Source: Begonia masoniana (Eukaryota > Streptophyta > Magnoliopsida > Cucurbitales > Begoniaceae). Taken from it: a stretch of 64,000 bases of DNA. Below are positions 11,269 through 22,994 of the stretch, in pieces. The position numbers were made by a program, and so were the translations under genes. Location of the stretch: NCBI GenBank assembly GCA_022432975.1, contig CM039509.1, forward strand, positions 18,861,760 to 18,925,759, written 5' to 3'. Numbering within the stretch: the stretch's first letter is position 1; each line of letters begins with the position of its first letter. The notes beneath the pieces were generated by a model that was not told the origin of the DNA, searched no databases, and was given only the letters and a program-made list of their open reading frames with translations.

Positions 11269-12405
11269 GAGCAGCTAATTCATCTTTGACAGGAACAATT
11301 TCTAGAGAGTTTTCTCCTTGAAGGGTATCTATAGGCTTATCTAAGGAGAGAGAATCTAGATGCTTTTCTAAAGTATCATCCTCATCCACATTGATTGTGA
11401 GTTGAGGGGTTTCATCAAAATTGACATGAACAGATTCCTCTACAACGAGAGTTCTTTTGTTGAACACCCTATATGCTTTACTGGAAAGATAGTAACCAAG
11501 AAAAATTCCAAGATCAGATTTGGAATCAAATTTTCCTAAGTTATCCTTAGTGTTAAGAATAAAGCACTTGCAACCAAAGACTCTAAAGTATTTGACAGAG
11601 GGAGTTTTTCCATTCCAGAGCTCATACGGTGTTTTCTCAAGAATTGGTCTTATAGAGACCCGATTAAGCACATAACAAGCTGTTGAAACAGCTTCAGCCC
11701 AGAAATACTTTGGAAGGGAATTATCATTGAACATAGTCCGAGCTAGCTTTTGGAGAGACCTATTTTTCCTCTCAACAACACCATTTTGCTGAGGGGTTCT
11801 AGGAGAGGAGAAATTGTGCTCAATTCCATATTTGAGACACAAGAGTTCAAATTTCTCATTTTCAAATTCTCCACATGATCACTACGAATAACAACTATGG
11901 TGAGCTCCTTTCTATTTTGAACTCTTTTTCTAAAGCTAGAAAAGGTATCAAAGGTCTCATCCTTTGACTTCAGAAAGTACACCCAAGTGAATCTAGAGAA
12001 GTCATCAACAATGACAAAGGCATAGAATTTACCTCCTAGACTGACTACATTAGAAGGACCGAAGAGGTCCATGTGAAGAAGTTGAAGAGGCTTAGAAGTA
12101 GAGATTGCATTCTTTGATGCAAAGGAACTTTTGATCTGCTTACCCATTTGACAAGCTTCACAGACCTTATCCTTCTCAAAGGATATTTTGGGAATCCCTC
12201 TAACTAAATTATTCTTAGTAATCTTAGCTAAGGTATCCATTCCTACATGTCCTAGTCTCCTATGCCAAGTCCAATTATCAACCAACAGATTCACAGCAAG
12301 GCATTTTTCATCAGTTCGTTCAAAGTTTTCTAAATCAATAATATAAACATTTTCTTTTCTATATCCTTTGAACAGAATTTTACTATTCAGACTATCTTTA
12401 ATCAC
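11269..12405 (-). pseudogene. Ty1/copia integrase region of element D, truncated and frameshifted
   Basis: The minus strand reads from about 12405 through an HHCC zinc domain (TWHRRLGHVGMDTL ... VCEACQMGK). It continues into a DDE core with D in LLHMDLFGPS, D in VIRSDH and E in PQQNGVVERKNR, then the GYYLSSKAYRVF tail. A one-base loss near 11874 throws the frame off between the second D and the E; another frame change near 12415 separates it from the protease. The reading frame is cut at 11268 by the LTR of element B, so reverse transcriptase, RNase H and the 3' LTR are missing from the window. In life this enzyme would join copia cDNA to host DNA. Confidence 0.88.
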
Positions 12406-12770
12406 ACATACATTTGATTTAAATGTTTTTTATAGCCTTTGTCACACAATTGACTGATGCTTAGTAAATTATGTTTCAATCCTTCTACTAATAGAACATT
12501 TTCAATAGTGGGGTTGCTAGGATTACCTATATTGCCGATTCCAACAATCTTTCCTTTCTGATTTTCACCAAAAGTAACATTTCCTTTCTTTTTGTTGACA
12601 GCAGCAAATTTGGTTGAATCTCCCGTCATATGCCTCGAGCATCCACTGTCGAGATACCACTGATTTTTCCTTGGAGAGCAATCAACCTGCAAAACAGAAG
12701 ATCAAGTTGTCTTCTTTGGTATCCAAATCTTTTGGGTCCTAGTGTTAGTTTTGGTTCCTTTAGGAACCCA
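12402..12770 (-). pseudogene. Ty1/copia protease region of element D
   Basis: The aspartic-protease motif WYLDSGCSRHMTGD lies near 12655-12610, followed by a hydrophobic flap-type segment and the LSISQLCDKGY end typical of copia polyproteins. The part from 12770 back to 12692 stays in the gag frame but holds two stops (TAG near 12770, TGA near 12700). The catalytic D-S-G triad is intact. The product would cleave the gag-pol polyprotein. Confidence 0.85.
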
Positions 12771-14255
12771 CTATAATTTGCTACCCGGTTTCTTACTAAA
12801 CTTTAAAGGACATTCATATGACTTGTGTCCTATCTCATTACAAGCATGACAGGTAGTTGGTTTAACAAAGAAGTTCTTAAAAGCTTTCTTTTTATTAAAC
12901 TTATCATAACCTAAACCTGCTTTATCAAAAGTAGCTCTCTGATTTCCTATCATCATGTTTAAGTTCTTGGTACCATTTGTGAACTTAAGCACGATATAAT
13001 TCAAATCCTCATTTTTGCTTTTAAGATCAGTTATCTCTCTTACATGCAGACCTAACTCTTTGACATGCTTTTCAGTTAGATCAGTATTCTCCTTTTTTAA
13101 TAGGTTGTATCTAGATTTAAGCATACCAAATTGCTTAACTAAATCATTAAAGGCATCAATCATATCACCATCATCATCAGCTTCACTCTCACTTAAGAAA
13201 ATGCTAACCTCATGATCATGTGCCATGAAGCACAGGTTGGCTACTTCTTCATCTTCTGAAGAAGAGTCACTCTCACTGTCATCCCAAGTCGCCTTCATAG
13301 CTCTCTTTTTGAACTTTTTGGGACCTTTCTTAGCTTGAGGACAGTCTACCTTCATGTGACCAGGCTTACCACACTCAAAACATGTGATTTCCTTTTCTCT
13401 TTGGGATTTATCACCCTTTGGAAATCTTTTTCCTTGCATCCTCTTCCGTTGGAAGAATTTGCTGAATCTTCTAGTGATGAGAGCTATATCCTCATCATCG
13501 TCTTTCTCTTCTGATTCTTCCTGCTTGCTTGAGGAAGCTTTGAGGGCAATGTTCTTCTTTTTGCTGATCTCTTTTTCTTTGAGATCTTCTTTGTCATTGA
13601 CTCTCATGGTTATCTCATGAGTCATCAGAGAGCCAATGAGCTTTTCAAGCTTGAGCACTTTGAGATCCCTAGCCTCTTGTATGACTGTCACTTTTGGTTG
13701 CCATGCTCTCGGTAGGCATCTCTGAAAATTCCTTACTTGTTCTTCACCTGAGTACATCTTTCCAAGAGCTTTTAAGCCATTAGTAATGTTAGTAAAATGA
13801 GTAAACATAGAACTAATTGATTCATCCTTTGACATGGTAAACAGTTCATACTCGTGAACTAACATACTCATTTTGCTTTCTTTCACTTGATTTGTTCCCT
13901 CGTGTGTGATTTCCAGTAAGTGCCATATCTCTTGTGCACTATCACATCTTTGAACTCTATTAAATTTATCACGGTTCAGTGCACAGTATAGGGTGTTTAT
14001 AGCTTTGGCATTCAGACTAAGGTTCCTCTTATCAGACTCTGTTAATTCATGAGAGTCCTTAGGAATAACGATTCTATTCTCAGTTTTCATGGCCTTGAAA
14101 GGGCCATTTTCTATAGTGTTCCATATGTCATAGTCTATAGCCTCAACATAAATTCTCATCCTAGACTTCCAATAAACATAATCATTCCCATCAAAGAATG
14201 GAGGTCTAGTAGTAAATTGACCCTCTACCTATGTTGTGTTGGTGTTGAAAGCCAT
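12771..14255 (-). pseudogene. Ty1/copia gag of element D
   Basis: The ATG at 14255 starts a frame interrupted at codon 9 by TAG and then open for over 460 residues. It contains the copia gag core (RMRIYVEAIDYDIWNTIENG, a FxRCLP-like segment, MLVHEYELF) and two CCHC knuckles: CFECGKPGHMKVDC and, near the C-terminus, CHACNEIGHKSYEC. Between them is an acidic serine-rich linker and a coiled-coil-like stretch. The two widely spaced knuckles and long gag suggest a Sirevirus-type lineage, which I hold only loosely. The product would form the virus-like particle. Confidence 0.85.
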
Positions 14256-14306
14256 TTCGAATATCACAGTATTTTCTAGATAACAGCATAGACAATATTT
14301 AACCTT

Positions 14307-14318
14307 GCTTTGATACTA
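14307..14318 (-). other. Primer-binding site of copia element D
   Basis: The minus strand reads TAGTATCAAAGC, a two-mismatch version of the initiator-tRNA-Met site. It lies two bases inside an LTR ending CGGTCTTTCA (14321 on the plus strand). Confidence 0.75.
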
Positions 14319-14320
14319 AT

Positions 14321-15681
14321 TGAAAGACCGTTATTGTCTAAGAGGGGGGTGAATTAGACTTTTTAAATTCTTAAAATTTTAATCTAATCAATATCTCTCT
14401 TGTATTCGACTTCTAATTAACAGCAAACAATCAAGCAATAAAAGTAAAGAGAGAGAGAAAAACAACACCAGAGTTTTTAACGTGGTTCGGCCAAAACTTG
14501 CCTACGTCCACGCTTCAAGGTTTCCCCCCTTGAAGATTCTTTCCTTCTCCTCAGAGAAAAACAGATCGCACTTCACGGGTGTCGATCTACTGCCTTTTAC
14601 AAAAACCAGATTGCTCTTCACGGGCGACAATCCACTGCCTTTACACTTTAAAAGTAAGAGTATACTTTTCAGCACAGACTACAGTCTCTCACACTGATGA
14701 ATCTCAAGTTCAAGAAAAATAGAGAGATGTAGAATAAAATACAGAGTGTATTCAAGGCTTTCAGCTCATGTGAATTCAAAAATAATTTTCGCAAAAAGTT
14801 CTTTCTCCCAAGCTTCTATTTCCCTTATATACTCTGACTGTTATGGGCTTCAGTTCTTTAGGGCTTCTCATTTGAATATGGAAATATATCCGTTGGAGAA
14901 ACATCTGTACATAGATAGCTAGCCGTTGCGTTCTGAAGTCGCTTTTGCTCTACGCCATAAATGATCTGGAGTTAGGGCTCTGGACGAGTGTCACTGTTGC
15001 TTCGCGGTATTTTAAATTTCTGGCGCTAAGACTTTGGACGAAGACGCTATTCTTTTAAATGTGGACGAGCGTCTGTCTTTTGAGCGTGGACGACTGCGTT
15101 TTTAGTTGTCGTGGACGACTGCGTCTTTAGTTATCATGGACGACTGCGTCTCTCTTCAACCGTTGACGACTGCGTCTTTAGTTATCGTGGACGACTGTGT
15201 CTCTCTTCAACCGTGGACGATAAGATCTGTCTTGATTCTTCTGTTGACGGTGGACGATTGAGTCTGACTTAAAAACCACCTGACTTTCACGTGACATTCT
15301 AATTCTCGCGTGGACGAGGACGTTTGATTTCTTTTATTGATAGCATTTTGTGGACAAGCGATTTCGCCTTAACTATGGACTATTGCTAACAGCTTAACTA
15401 TGGACTATTAGTTTCAGACTAAAAACACTTAACCACAAAATCGTCAGAAACACTTAATGCCCATTTTCAGAGGGCATTTCCATATAAATGCAATAGACAT
15501 AATACTCTAGTTATTCATAACATATATTTCATAATCATCCAAACTAAAAACATAATCATAAAAAATATAGTGCTTAAACGCATTTAAGCTAACAAAATTG
15601 TATTTTCAATATTTATGTTCAAATTTAATAAATTAACAACATATTAAAATTGAGTAAAAATGAAATCACTCAAGGTCTCTG
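14321..15681 (-). repeat. 5' LTR of copia element D, cut by element E
   Basis: Its transcriptional end CGGTCTTTCA abuts the primer-binding site. It extends at least to 15681, where the LTR of E begins. The bases ggtctctg next to the break mirror the tgaaagacc end, so the LTR may be almost complete. It contains a small minisatellite at about 15080-15240 in which gtggacgactgcgtct recurs with cctcttcaacc-type spacers. No open frame of interest. Confidence 0.75.
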
Positions 15682-16890
15682 TGTAACACCCGACATTTTT
15701 GGCTATGTAATTATCCCTCGAATTATTGAACGGGACTAATTTGATATTAATATAATGAATGTTTTAGTGGAATTTAATGGGATGTTTAGTGGAAAACCAA
15801 ACTAAAGAATAACCAGAACAAAACCATTACTTATGAACCAATAGGGGGGCAATTTATGAAGATAATTATGGCAGTTGGGAGGGAGCCCATGGATGCTTGA
15901 CACATGTCCAAGCTTGTTGAAGAAACCATGCTCTCTCTTTCTCTTCCTCTTTTCTACGTGAAGCCCTCCCATTTTTCTGGTCTCTCTGCTTTTCGTTTCT
16001 TCTCCAGGCGACAGAGCGCGTTCCCTCTCGGCCGACGATTTTCCAACGTCTTTCCTCCATTTCTTCCGTTTCCTTCGATTTATGTTCGAGACTGACCGAG
16101 GCAGCACGTTCAAGGCTCGCAAACTCTACGGACGCCAGGTAAGTTCATACGTATAGGTTGGCCCTTAAGGCCCTACATCACGGAGGTACTAGGTTTTTAT
16201 GCTGTCGGGTTGTCGTTGGGTAGTTAGGTCGTAGATTATATCTCAAGTTAAGTGTAATGCTCTGTGTATGGTTCGGTGACCTGTTGTTCGTTTATGCTTG
16301 ACTTGTCCTTTACTATGTTAAGTATACGCACTTTACATGTTCATGCATACACATTTTCTGGAAAGTCATGAAAATGTTTTATGCACGTGATTTGAAATTA
16401 AGAAAGATAAAATGTGAATGTAAAGTACGGTTAAGTGTGAGACGAGAGCTGGCATATGTTTTTGTCCTTCCCTGGGACTATGTAAAACCATCCTCGCTAA
16501 GGACAATATGTCTTTTATCCCTCCCTGGGACCCGGTAAAACTACTAACCCAAGTTATGTCATGTACGTATGAGCGCCAATTCCTCTATAAGTCCCACTTA
16601 TACCAACATGTGCACTTGAATGTAATGTAAAGTAATGTTCATGTATTTCAAACGTTCATGCATAGAACGTGCATCACTCGCATTTTTATGATCTTACTAA
16701 GCTCTAGGCTCATAGTTGAACTCCATGATGTAGGTACAGACCCTCCAGATGAGGATCTTGAGCCTCAGGTCGACAAGTAGGTGTGGTTGGCGGGACGAGC
16801 TCGTGGGGTTGGTTGCGGCAGTCAGGCGCATTTTTATCCTGTGGGTGATGTTTGTTACATTTGTGTATAGCTTTGGGATATAGGTGATGT
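15682..16890 (+). repeat. 5' LTR of element E, first part
   Basis: It begins TGTAACACCCGACATTTT and breaks at 16890, where element F is inserted. The LTR resumes at 40133 after the duplicated gatgt (16886-16890 and 40128-40132). The join restores ggtgatgt-ataggttt, which is continuous in the related LTR of F near 17842. A donor CAG/GTAAGT lies at 16138/16139. An acceptor gatgtag ends at 16733, with TACTAAG 33 nt before it. The acceptor of a first intron is not recognisable here. Confidence 0.88.
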
Positions 16891-17029
16891 TGTGACGACC
16901 CAGACCCGCCGGGCCGGCGCACGGGACGGGAACAGATGTTCACTTTGACTTAGACATTGACATTTTGGACGTGAAATTTTTTGACTTTTTAAAACTCTAT
17001 TTCAGTTAGGAAAACATAAAAAAATGGAA

Positions 17030-17560
17030 GACAGATATGGACGACAGGAATGGACTACTGGAATGGACGACTGGAATGGGCTACTCGAATGGACTACTGG
17101 AATGGGCGACTAGAATGGACAAGGACAGGAATGGACGACGTCTGAAGTGGACGACGACATGAATGGACGAGGACAGGAATTGACGACAACAGGAGTGGAC
17201 GACGACAGGAATGGACGACAACAGGAATAGACGACAACAGGAATAGACGACAACAGGAATGGACGAGGATAGGAATGGATGACAACAGGAGTGGACGACG
17301 ACAGGAATGGAAGAGGACAGGAATGGACGACAACAGGAGTGGACGACGACAGGAATGGACGAGGACAGGAGTGGACGACGACAGGAATGGACGAGGATAG
17401 GAATGGACGACAACAGGAGTGGACGACAACATGAATGGACGATGATAAGAATGGACGCCAACAGGAGTGGACGACGACAGGAATGGATGACAACAGGAAT
17501 GGACGAGGACAGGAACGGACGACAACAGGAATGGACGAGGGCAGAAATGGACTAGGAGAG
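17030..17560 (-). repeat. 16-bp minisatellite in 3' LTR of F
   Basis: About 30 variants of aggaatggacgacaac in tandem. Long open frames in all registers (repeating SSIPVVVHSC and similar) are a by-product of the repeat. The same array in the 5' LTR is split by element G (24230-24537 and 33183-33437). Confidence 0.9.
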
Positions 17561-18179
17561 GAATGTTTGAAAGACAAACACCTCACGACATTTTTACAAA
17601 ACTTCTTCCCGACCTCTTTAGACACCAAAAGCTTTAAAACCCCAAAAATCCGATTCAAAACATAACTTTAAACGTGTTAGAAATTATGGCAGAAATTCAA
17701 AAAAATCAAACTGCATAGATCAATTTAAAACTCAAAACAATCCATGCACAACTTAAAAGAAAATCCCAAATGATTCTAGTATATTTCAAAATACGACTGT
17801 CATAACAGAGGTTTTAAAACATAAGCAAAACCTATACATCACCTAAATTCCAAAAAAAACTGTGCAAACTTGACATACACTTCAAAACTACACCCCCACA
17901 GGTCAAAATGCGCCTGACTGCTGCAACCAACCCCACGAGCTTGTCTCGCCAACTACACCTACTCGTCGGCTTGAGGGACAAGGTCCTCATTCGGAGGATC
18001 CATACCTACAACAGGGAGTTCAACTATGAGCCTAGAGCTCAGTAAGAACATACAATGCAGTGATGCATATGCTATGCATGAACTTTCGAAATACATGAAC
18101 ATTACTTTACATTACATTCAAGTGGACAAGAGGTATAAGTGGGCTTATAGAGGAACTAGCGCACATACATACATGTCAC

Positions 18180-18275
18180 AATAGGACGTAACAGGAGTAC
18201 ATAGCGTACATAACAGGAGTACATAGCATATATAACAGGAGTACATAACATTTATAACAGGAGTACATAACAGGA
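18180..18275 (-). repeat. 22-bp minisatellite in putative intron 2 of LTR F
   Basis: Units of the form ataacaggagtacatagcat repeat about four times. The same motif appears in the 5' LTR around 36400-36446 and 39246-39300, where solo LTR J is inserted in it. Confidence 0.8.
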
Positions 18276-18560
18276 TGTCAGTCCCCGTCCCACACTTAAC
18301 CGTACATTACATTCGCATTTTATCTTTGTTAACTTCAAATCGCATGCATAAAACATTTGCATGACTTTTAAGAAAACGTGTATGCATTAACATATACAGT
18401 GCTTAAATGTAACATAAACAGGCGACGAGATATCAAAGCAGAACAAAAAGAAGACACATTTAACTTAGAACGTAACTTACGACCTAACTAGCCGACAACC
18501 AAAACCTAGTATCTCCGTGATGTAGGGCCTTAAGGGCCAAACCTATACGTATGAACTTAC

Positions 18561-18613
18561 CTGATGTCCGTAGAGTTGCAAGTACGCACGTACGTCCTCG
18601 GCGATTCACGAAC
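18561..18613 (-). other. Putative 53-bp micro-exon in LTR of F
   Basis: On the minus strand it is preceded by ataatatag and ends acatcag/gtaagtt. The 5' LTR copy at 39580-39632 has the same length. It occupies the position of the 45-bp micro-exons in other families. Confidence 0.45.
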
Positions 18614-19108
18614 CTATATTATGCATAACCGGACCATTAACCCTAAACTTCAACAAAACTAAGGAATAACTAACCTAAACTCGTTAACTAATGTAAATAG
18701 TTACGTTCAACGGATAAAATGGGAGAAAACAGGAGAAAACGAAGTTTGGAGATCGTCGCACGTCGTCTAGAAGAGAGAAAACAGAGAAGAGAGAAAAAAT
18801 GAGAGTTTTACGTAGAAGAAAAGAGAAATGAGGAAGAGGAAGAGAAAGCTTGGCTTCTTCCACAAGCTTGGACAAGTGGCACTCCCTCATTGGCTCCCTT
18901 CCAACCACCTTAATTTTCTTCCCAATTTGCCTCTCCATTGGTTTCTAACTAATTTGCTATTTAGCTCGTCGATTCGGTTTCTTTGAAATCCTCTTTTTCC
19001 ACTAAACATTCAAACAAATTTCAATAAAATATTCATTATATTAATATCAAAGTAATCCCGTTTAATAATTCAAAAGATAATTACATGGCAAAAATGCCAG
19101 GTGTTATA

Positions 19109-19122
19109 TCTCACCTACCTTA
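19109..19122 (-). other. Polypurine tract of element F
   Basis: The minus strand reads ttaaggtaggtgaga directly before the 3' LTR, marking this as the 3' end of F. Confidence 0.7.
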
Positions 19123-19147
19123 ATAAAATTTTGTCTCCAAAATTTGT

Positions 19148-20425
19148 TTAAACAAATAGTTCCGGATATCGGTTTCTAAATTCCTCTTGTCTTTCCCAGG
19201 TGGCTTCCTCCACATTATGATTGCGCCATAAGACCTTCACCAATGGGATCACCCTGTTGCGCAACACCTTGATTGAAGAATCCAAAATCTTTATGGGTCT
19301 TTCTTTATATGTCAGTGTCGGCAGGATATCTATGTCCACCGGCTCCATGATCTGAGTAGGATCTCGCACACATTTTCTCAGCATCGAGACGTGAAAAACG
19401 TTGTGAACTCCATTCATGGACGCTAGCAGCTGCAGCTGGTAAGCCATGCTTCCTACTCTCTTTAAGATGGGAAATGGTCCTACAAACCTTGGACTGAGCT
19501 TCCATTTCTTACCAAACCTCATCACGCCCTTGAAAGGCGACACCTTGAGGAATACTTCATCGCCTTCAGCGAACTCTAAGTCTCTCATTCTCCGATCCGC
19601 ATAACTTTTCTGTCGACTCTGAGCAGTATTGATTCGCTCTTTGATAGTAGCCACCATTTCAGACATCTGCCGTAATAACTCAGAGCCAACAAGTCTGGCT
19701 TCACCAACTTCATCCCAGCACAAAGGAGACCTGCACTTTCTACAGTAAAGAGCTGCGTAGAGAGCCATACCGATCGTAGCCTAGTAGCTATTGTTATAAA
19801 AGAACTCCACTAACGGAAAATACTTGCTCCAAGGAGCATGAAATTCCAATACGCACGACCTTAACATATCCTCAAATATTTGAATCGTTCTCTCGGATTG
19901 TCCGTTTGTCTGTGGGTGAAATGCCGTGCTGAAATTTAACTTGGTACCCAAGGAGTTTTGCAAGCTCACCCAAAACCTTGACGTAAATCTAGGATCCCGG
20001 TCAGAAACGATTGACACCGGTATTCCATGCAGTTTAATAATCTCGTTAATATACAACTCTGCATATTGATCCATAGAGAAGGTCGTCTTCACAGGTAGAA
20101 AGTGGGCCGACTTCGTCAGTCTATCCACTATGACCCATATGCTATTATGGCCTCTATTCGTCCATGGTAGGCCAACAACGAAATCCATAGTGATGTTCTC
20201 CCACTTCCATTCGGTGATTGAGAGAGGCTGAAGTGGCCCACCAGGTCGTTGATGTTCAGCCTTCACCTGCTGACATACCATACAAGACTGCACATATTTG
20301 GCAATCTCGTTCTTCATATTTGGCCACCAAAAATATAGTTTCAAGTCCCGATACATCTTCGTGCTTCCCGGATGTACTGAGAAAGAAGACGAGTGGGCTT
20401 CCGATAAAATGTCATTTCGTAGCTC
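19148..20425 (-). pseudogene. Integrase with chromodomain-type tail, element F
   Basis: One continuous frame with a stop near 19783. Order: zinc domain (SVHPGSTKMYRD ... CMVCQQVKAEH), then a DDE core with D in TMDFVVGLP, D in VSDRDPRF and E in NGQSERTIQ. A GDEVFLKVSPFKG segment follows, and the tail ends KVLWRNHNVEEATWERQEEF ... YPELF, the chromodomain form seen in Tekay/Del-type chromoviruses. It is directly downstream of RNase H in the same frame. In a live element it would insert cDNA, the tail directing it to marked chromatin. All catalytic residues I can see are present, but stops kill it. Confidence 0.9.
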
Positions 20426-22153
20426 TTAATCCTTTGGAACATACCACCTATTTTTGAACTTCAAAATACCATCGCCTGAATAACTGAAGTCGGAGGAGGC
20501 ATTGGCCAATTTACTCGCAATATCACCCATCTCCTTCGAATTGACCTTTTGGGCCCTTTTAATTCGGTCCAAGATGGTTGGCCGTAATGTCAGATCCGCC
20601 AGCACGGCCGATAACTCAAAAACTACTTCCAAATCAAACCTCTGAATTTCTTTTCTCAATGGCATCGATATGGCCGACATAGCTGGTTGCATAGTAGCCG
20701 GCATCCTGCTCAACATATCGGCTACCACGTTAGCTTTCCTCGGGTGGTATTTAATCTTGATGTCATAATCTTTCACAAACTCGAGCCACCGCCTCTGTCT
20801 GATATTTAATTCCTTCTGAGTAAAAATGTACTTCAGGCTTTTAAGATCCGAATACACTTCACATGGTTGCCCATATAAATGGTGTCTCCATACTTTCAGT
20901 GTAAAAACGACCGCCGCTAACTCCAGATCGTGAGTAGGGTAGTTTTGCTCATAGCCCTTTAATTGCCTGGACGTGTATGCCACCACTTTTTCCTTCTGAA
21001 TTAACACGCACCCCAAACCAATCTTTGATGCATCGCAATACACACAGAATTTACCGTCCTCGACCGGCAACACCAACAAAGGAGCAGTGGTTAATTTCTG
21101 CTTAAGCGTCTGAAGACTCTCCTCGCAAGCTGCAGACCACTTAAATTTGATGTCCTTCTTCGTTAAGTTGGTCATAGGCTTTGCTATCGCAGAAAATCCT
21201 TTGATAAACTTTCTGTAATAACCAGCTAGCCCGATAAAACTCCGTACCTCACTGGCATTCCTCGGCATCGGTCATTCCTTCACAGCCTGAATCTTGGCCG
21301 GATCCACAGAAATTCCCTCTACAGACACCACGTGGCCTAGAAAATTAATCCGGTTCAACCAGAATTCACACTTTGACAATTTGGCGTACAATTGGTGTTG
21401 TCTCAACGTCGATAGCACAATCACGAAGTGCTCTTCGTGCTCTCCTTCATTACGAGAATAAACCAGGATGTCGTCGATGAAGACAATCACAAATTTATCC
21501 AAGAAATCCTGGAATATCCTGTTCATCAAGTCCATAAATGCCGCCGGGGCATTAGTCAACCTAAACGACATCACCAAGAATTCATAGTGTGTGTATCGGG
21601 TCCTGAAGGCGGTCTTTGGAATATCACTGGCCCTGACCTTCAATTGATAATAACCGGAGCGTAAATCAATCTTTGAAAATATCCGAGCCCCTTGTAGTTG
21701 GTCAAATAAATCGTCGATCATCGGCAACGGGTACTTATTCTTGATAGTCAACTTATTCAGCTCGCGGTAATTAATACACATGCGTAGGGACCTATCATTC
21801 TTCTTAACAAATAGGACTGGTGCACCCCACGGAGAGAAGCTAGGGCGTACGAAGCCCTTGTCCACCAATTCCTTTAACTGAGCCTTCAACTCCCTCAGCT
21901 CTATTGGCGCCATTCGGTACGGGTTCTTCGATACCGGTTCAACACTAGGACATACTTCAATCTCGAACTTAATCTCACGGTCCGGTGGCAACCTCGATAA
22001 GTCATCTAAGAAAACCTCTGAGAAGTTTTGAACTACCGGAATGTCTTGAAGTTCCACCTCACCTTGCCTTTGAACGTCCACTACGTAGGCTAGGAATCCA
22101 GCACATCCTGACCTCAGCAGCCGTTGAGCTTCTAAGGAAGATACAACAGACAT
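20426..22153 (-). pseudogene. Reverse transcriptase and RNase H of element F
   Basis: A single frame with one stop at about 21274-21272. The RT has [12 protein letters not shown], the palm segment [19 protein letters not shown] and the catalytic FIDD at 21482-21471. [10 protein letters not shown] carries R where relatives K and E have G. RNase H follows with [21 protein letters not shown] and ADMLSR, the expected acidic residues; H of SDHKSLKY is L. A stop at 20428-20426 separates it from integrase. The upstream frame is interrupted by foldback P; taking P and its 5-bp duplication out keeps the frame. Confidence 0.9.
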
Positions 22154-22163
22154 ATTGTGTTTC

Positions 22164-22537
22164 TGTAACGGCCCAATCCCCTGCCCAACATCCCCGGCCC
22201 AGCCTCAGCCAGCGCCAGCGGAAGTCGGCAGCCTCATGTCCGTGCATCACTGCCACGTGGCAGTGATGCACGGACATGAGGCTGCCGACTTCCACTGGCG
22301 CTGGTTGAGGCTGGGCCGGGGATGTTGGGCTAGCCTTGGGTGCTTGTCCCTGAGGGCCTGGGTTCGAGTGGGGGGGGAGGCAAAAACCCACTACAGGGAG
22401 TGGGAAGATCGTGAGTACACGTGGTGGGCCTGTGTGGCTGCCACGTGGCAGTGATGCACGGACATGAGGCTGCCGACTTCCGCTGGCACTGGCTGAGGCT
22501 GGGCCGGGGATGTTGGGCAGGGGATTGGGCCGTTACA
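22164..22537. mobile_element. Foldback element P (374 bp) in the pol frame of F
   Basis: It begins TGTAACGGCCCAATCCCC and ends GGGGATTGGGCCGTTACA. The terminal inverted repeats are about 97 bp (22164-22260 and 22441-22537), and both sides carry gtttc (22159-22163 and 22538-22542). A third, inverted copy of most of the arm sits at 22261-22330, so the left half alone folds into a hairpin of about 70 bp with ccacgtgg at its apex. The 110-bp middle holds ggttcgagt, like part of a polymerase III B box. No protein. It could be a MITE or an odd LTR-derived fragment. Confidence 0.85.
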
Positions 22538-22994
22538 GTTTCTTTGGTATAGCCTGATAGGAGAACTCTTTCTCGTTCGGGCGCTTAAAAGTCACAAGCC
22601 CGGACCTACAGTTGATGGTGGCGTGATGTCTAAACAGCCAATCCATTCCCAGAATTACATCATACCCTTTCATACCGATGATGATAAGATTGACATACAA
22701 TTTCTGGTCCCCTACTGACACTATATCGCCCTAAACTGCCTGCTCGGAGTACATAAACTCTCCAGATGGTAGCATGACACTGTAGGGTTGATCTGATGAC
22801 ACAATACACAATTTCTCCCTAACCACGAAGTCCATCGCCACAAACAAGTGTGTGGCCCCCGTGTTCAACAAAGTGTAAGCAGGTGAATTACAAATCAAGA
22901 TTGTACCTGTAATAGCTGCTTGCTGTACTTCGTCATCATCCTCAATCATAGCAAAAACCCTTGGGGTAGCGCGATTCGGCCTCCTGTCGGGCAT
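22538..22994 (-). pseudogene. Protease region of element F
   Basis: After the gag knuckle the frame reads PRVFAMIEDDDE and then LLNTGATHLFV, where relatives E and K have D-T at the first position. The catalytic aspartate codon is AAC (22865-22863), a C-to-T type change on the opposite strand. A TAG follows at 22733-22731. The next segment with GYDVILGMDWL is the usual second half of the protease domain. The frame then enters foldback P. Confidence 0.85.

Larger units (their letters stand above)
16891..19108 (-). repeat. 3' LTR of element F
   Basis: On the minus strand it begins TATAACACCTGG at 19108 (the expected TG start mutated to TA) and ends GTCGTCACA at 16891. It matches the 5' LTR pieces at 24090-24537, 33188-34039, 36372-36446 and 39251-40127 in order. 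It holds a 16-bp minisatellite and a 22-bp minisatellite, and the shared splice-like layout: donor at 18560/18561 and acceptor at 18006 with TACTGAG 33 nt upstream. Confidence 0.9.

Noticed and set aside
17081..17658. Long overlapping minus-strand open frames rich in SSIPVVVHSC repeats (also 24139-24586 and 33125-33448)
   Set aside because: They are translations of the 16-bp minisatellite in LTR F; open in all registers, with no start context, domain or independent conservation.
22059..22454. Open frames across the foldback element on both strands
   Set aside because: They arise from the GC-rich inverted arms; the real frame here is the interrupted pol of F.
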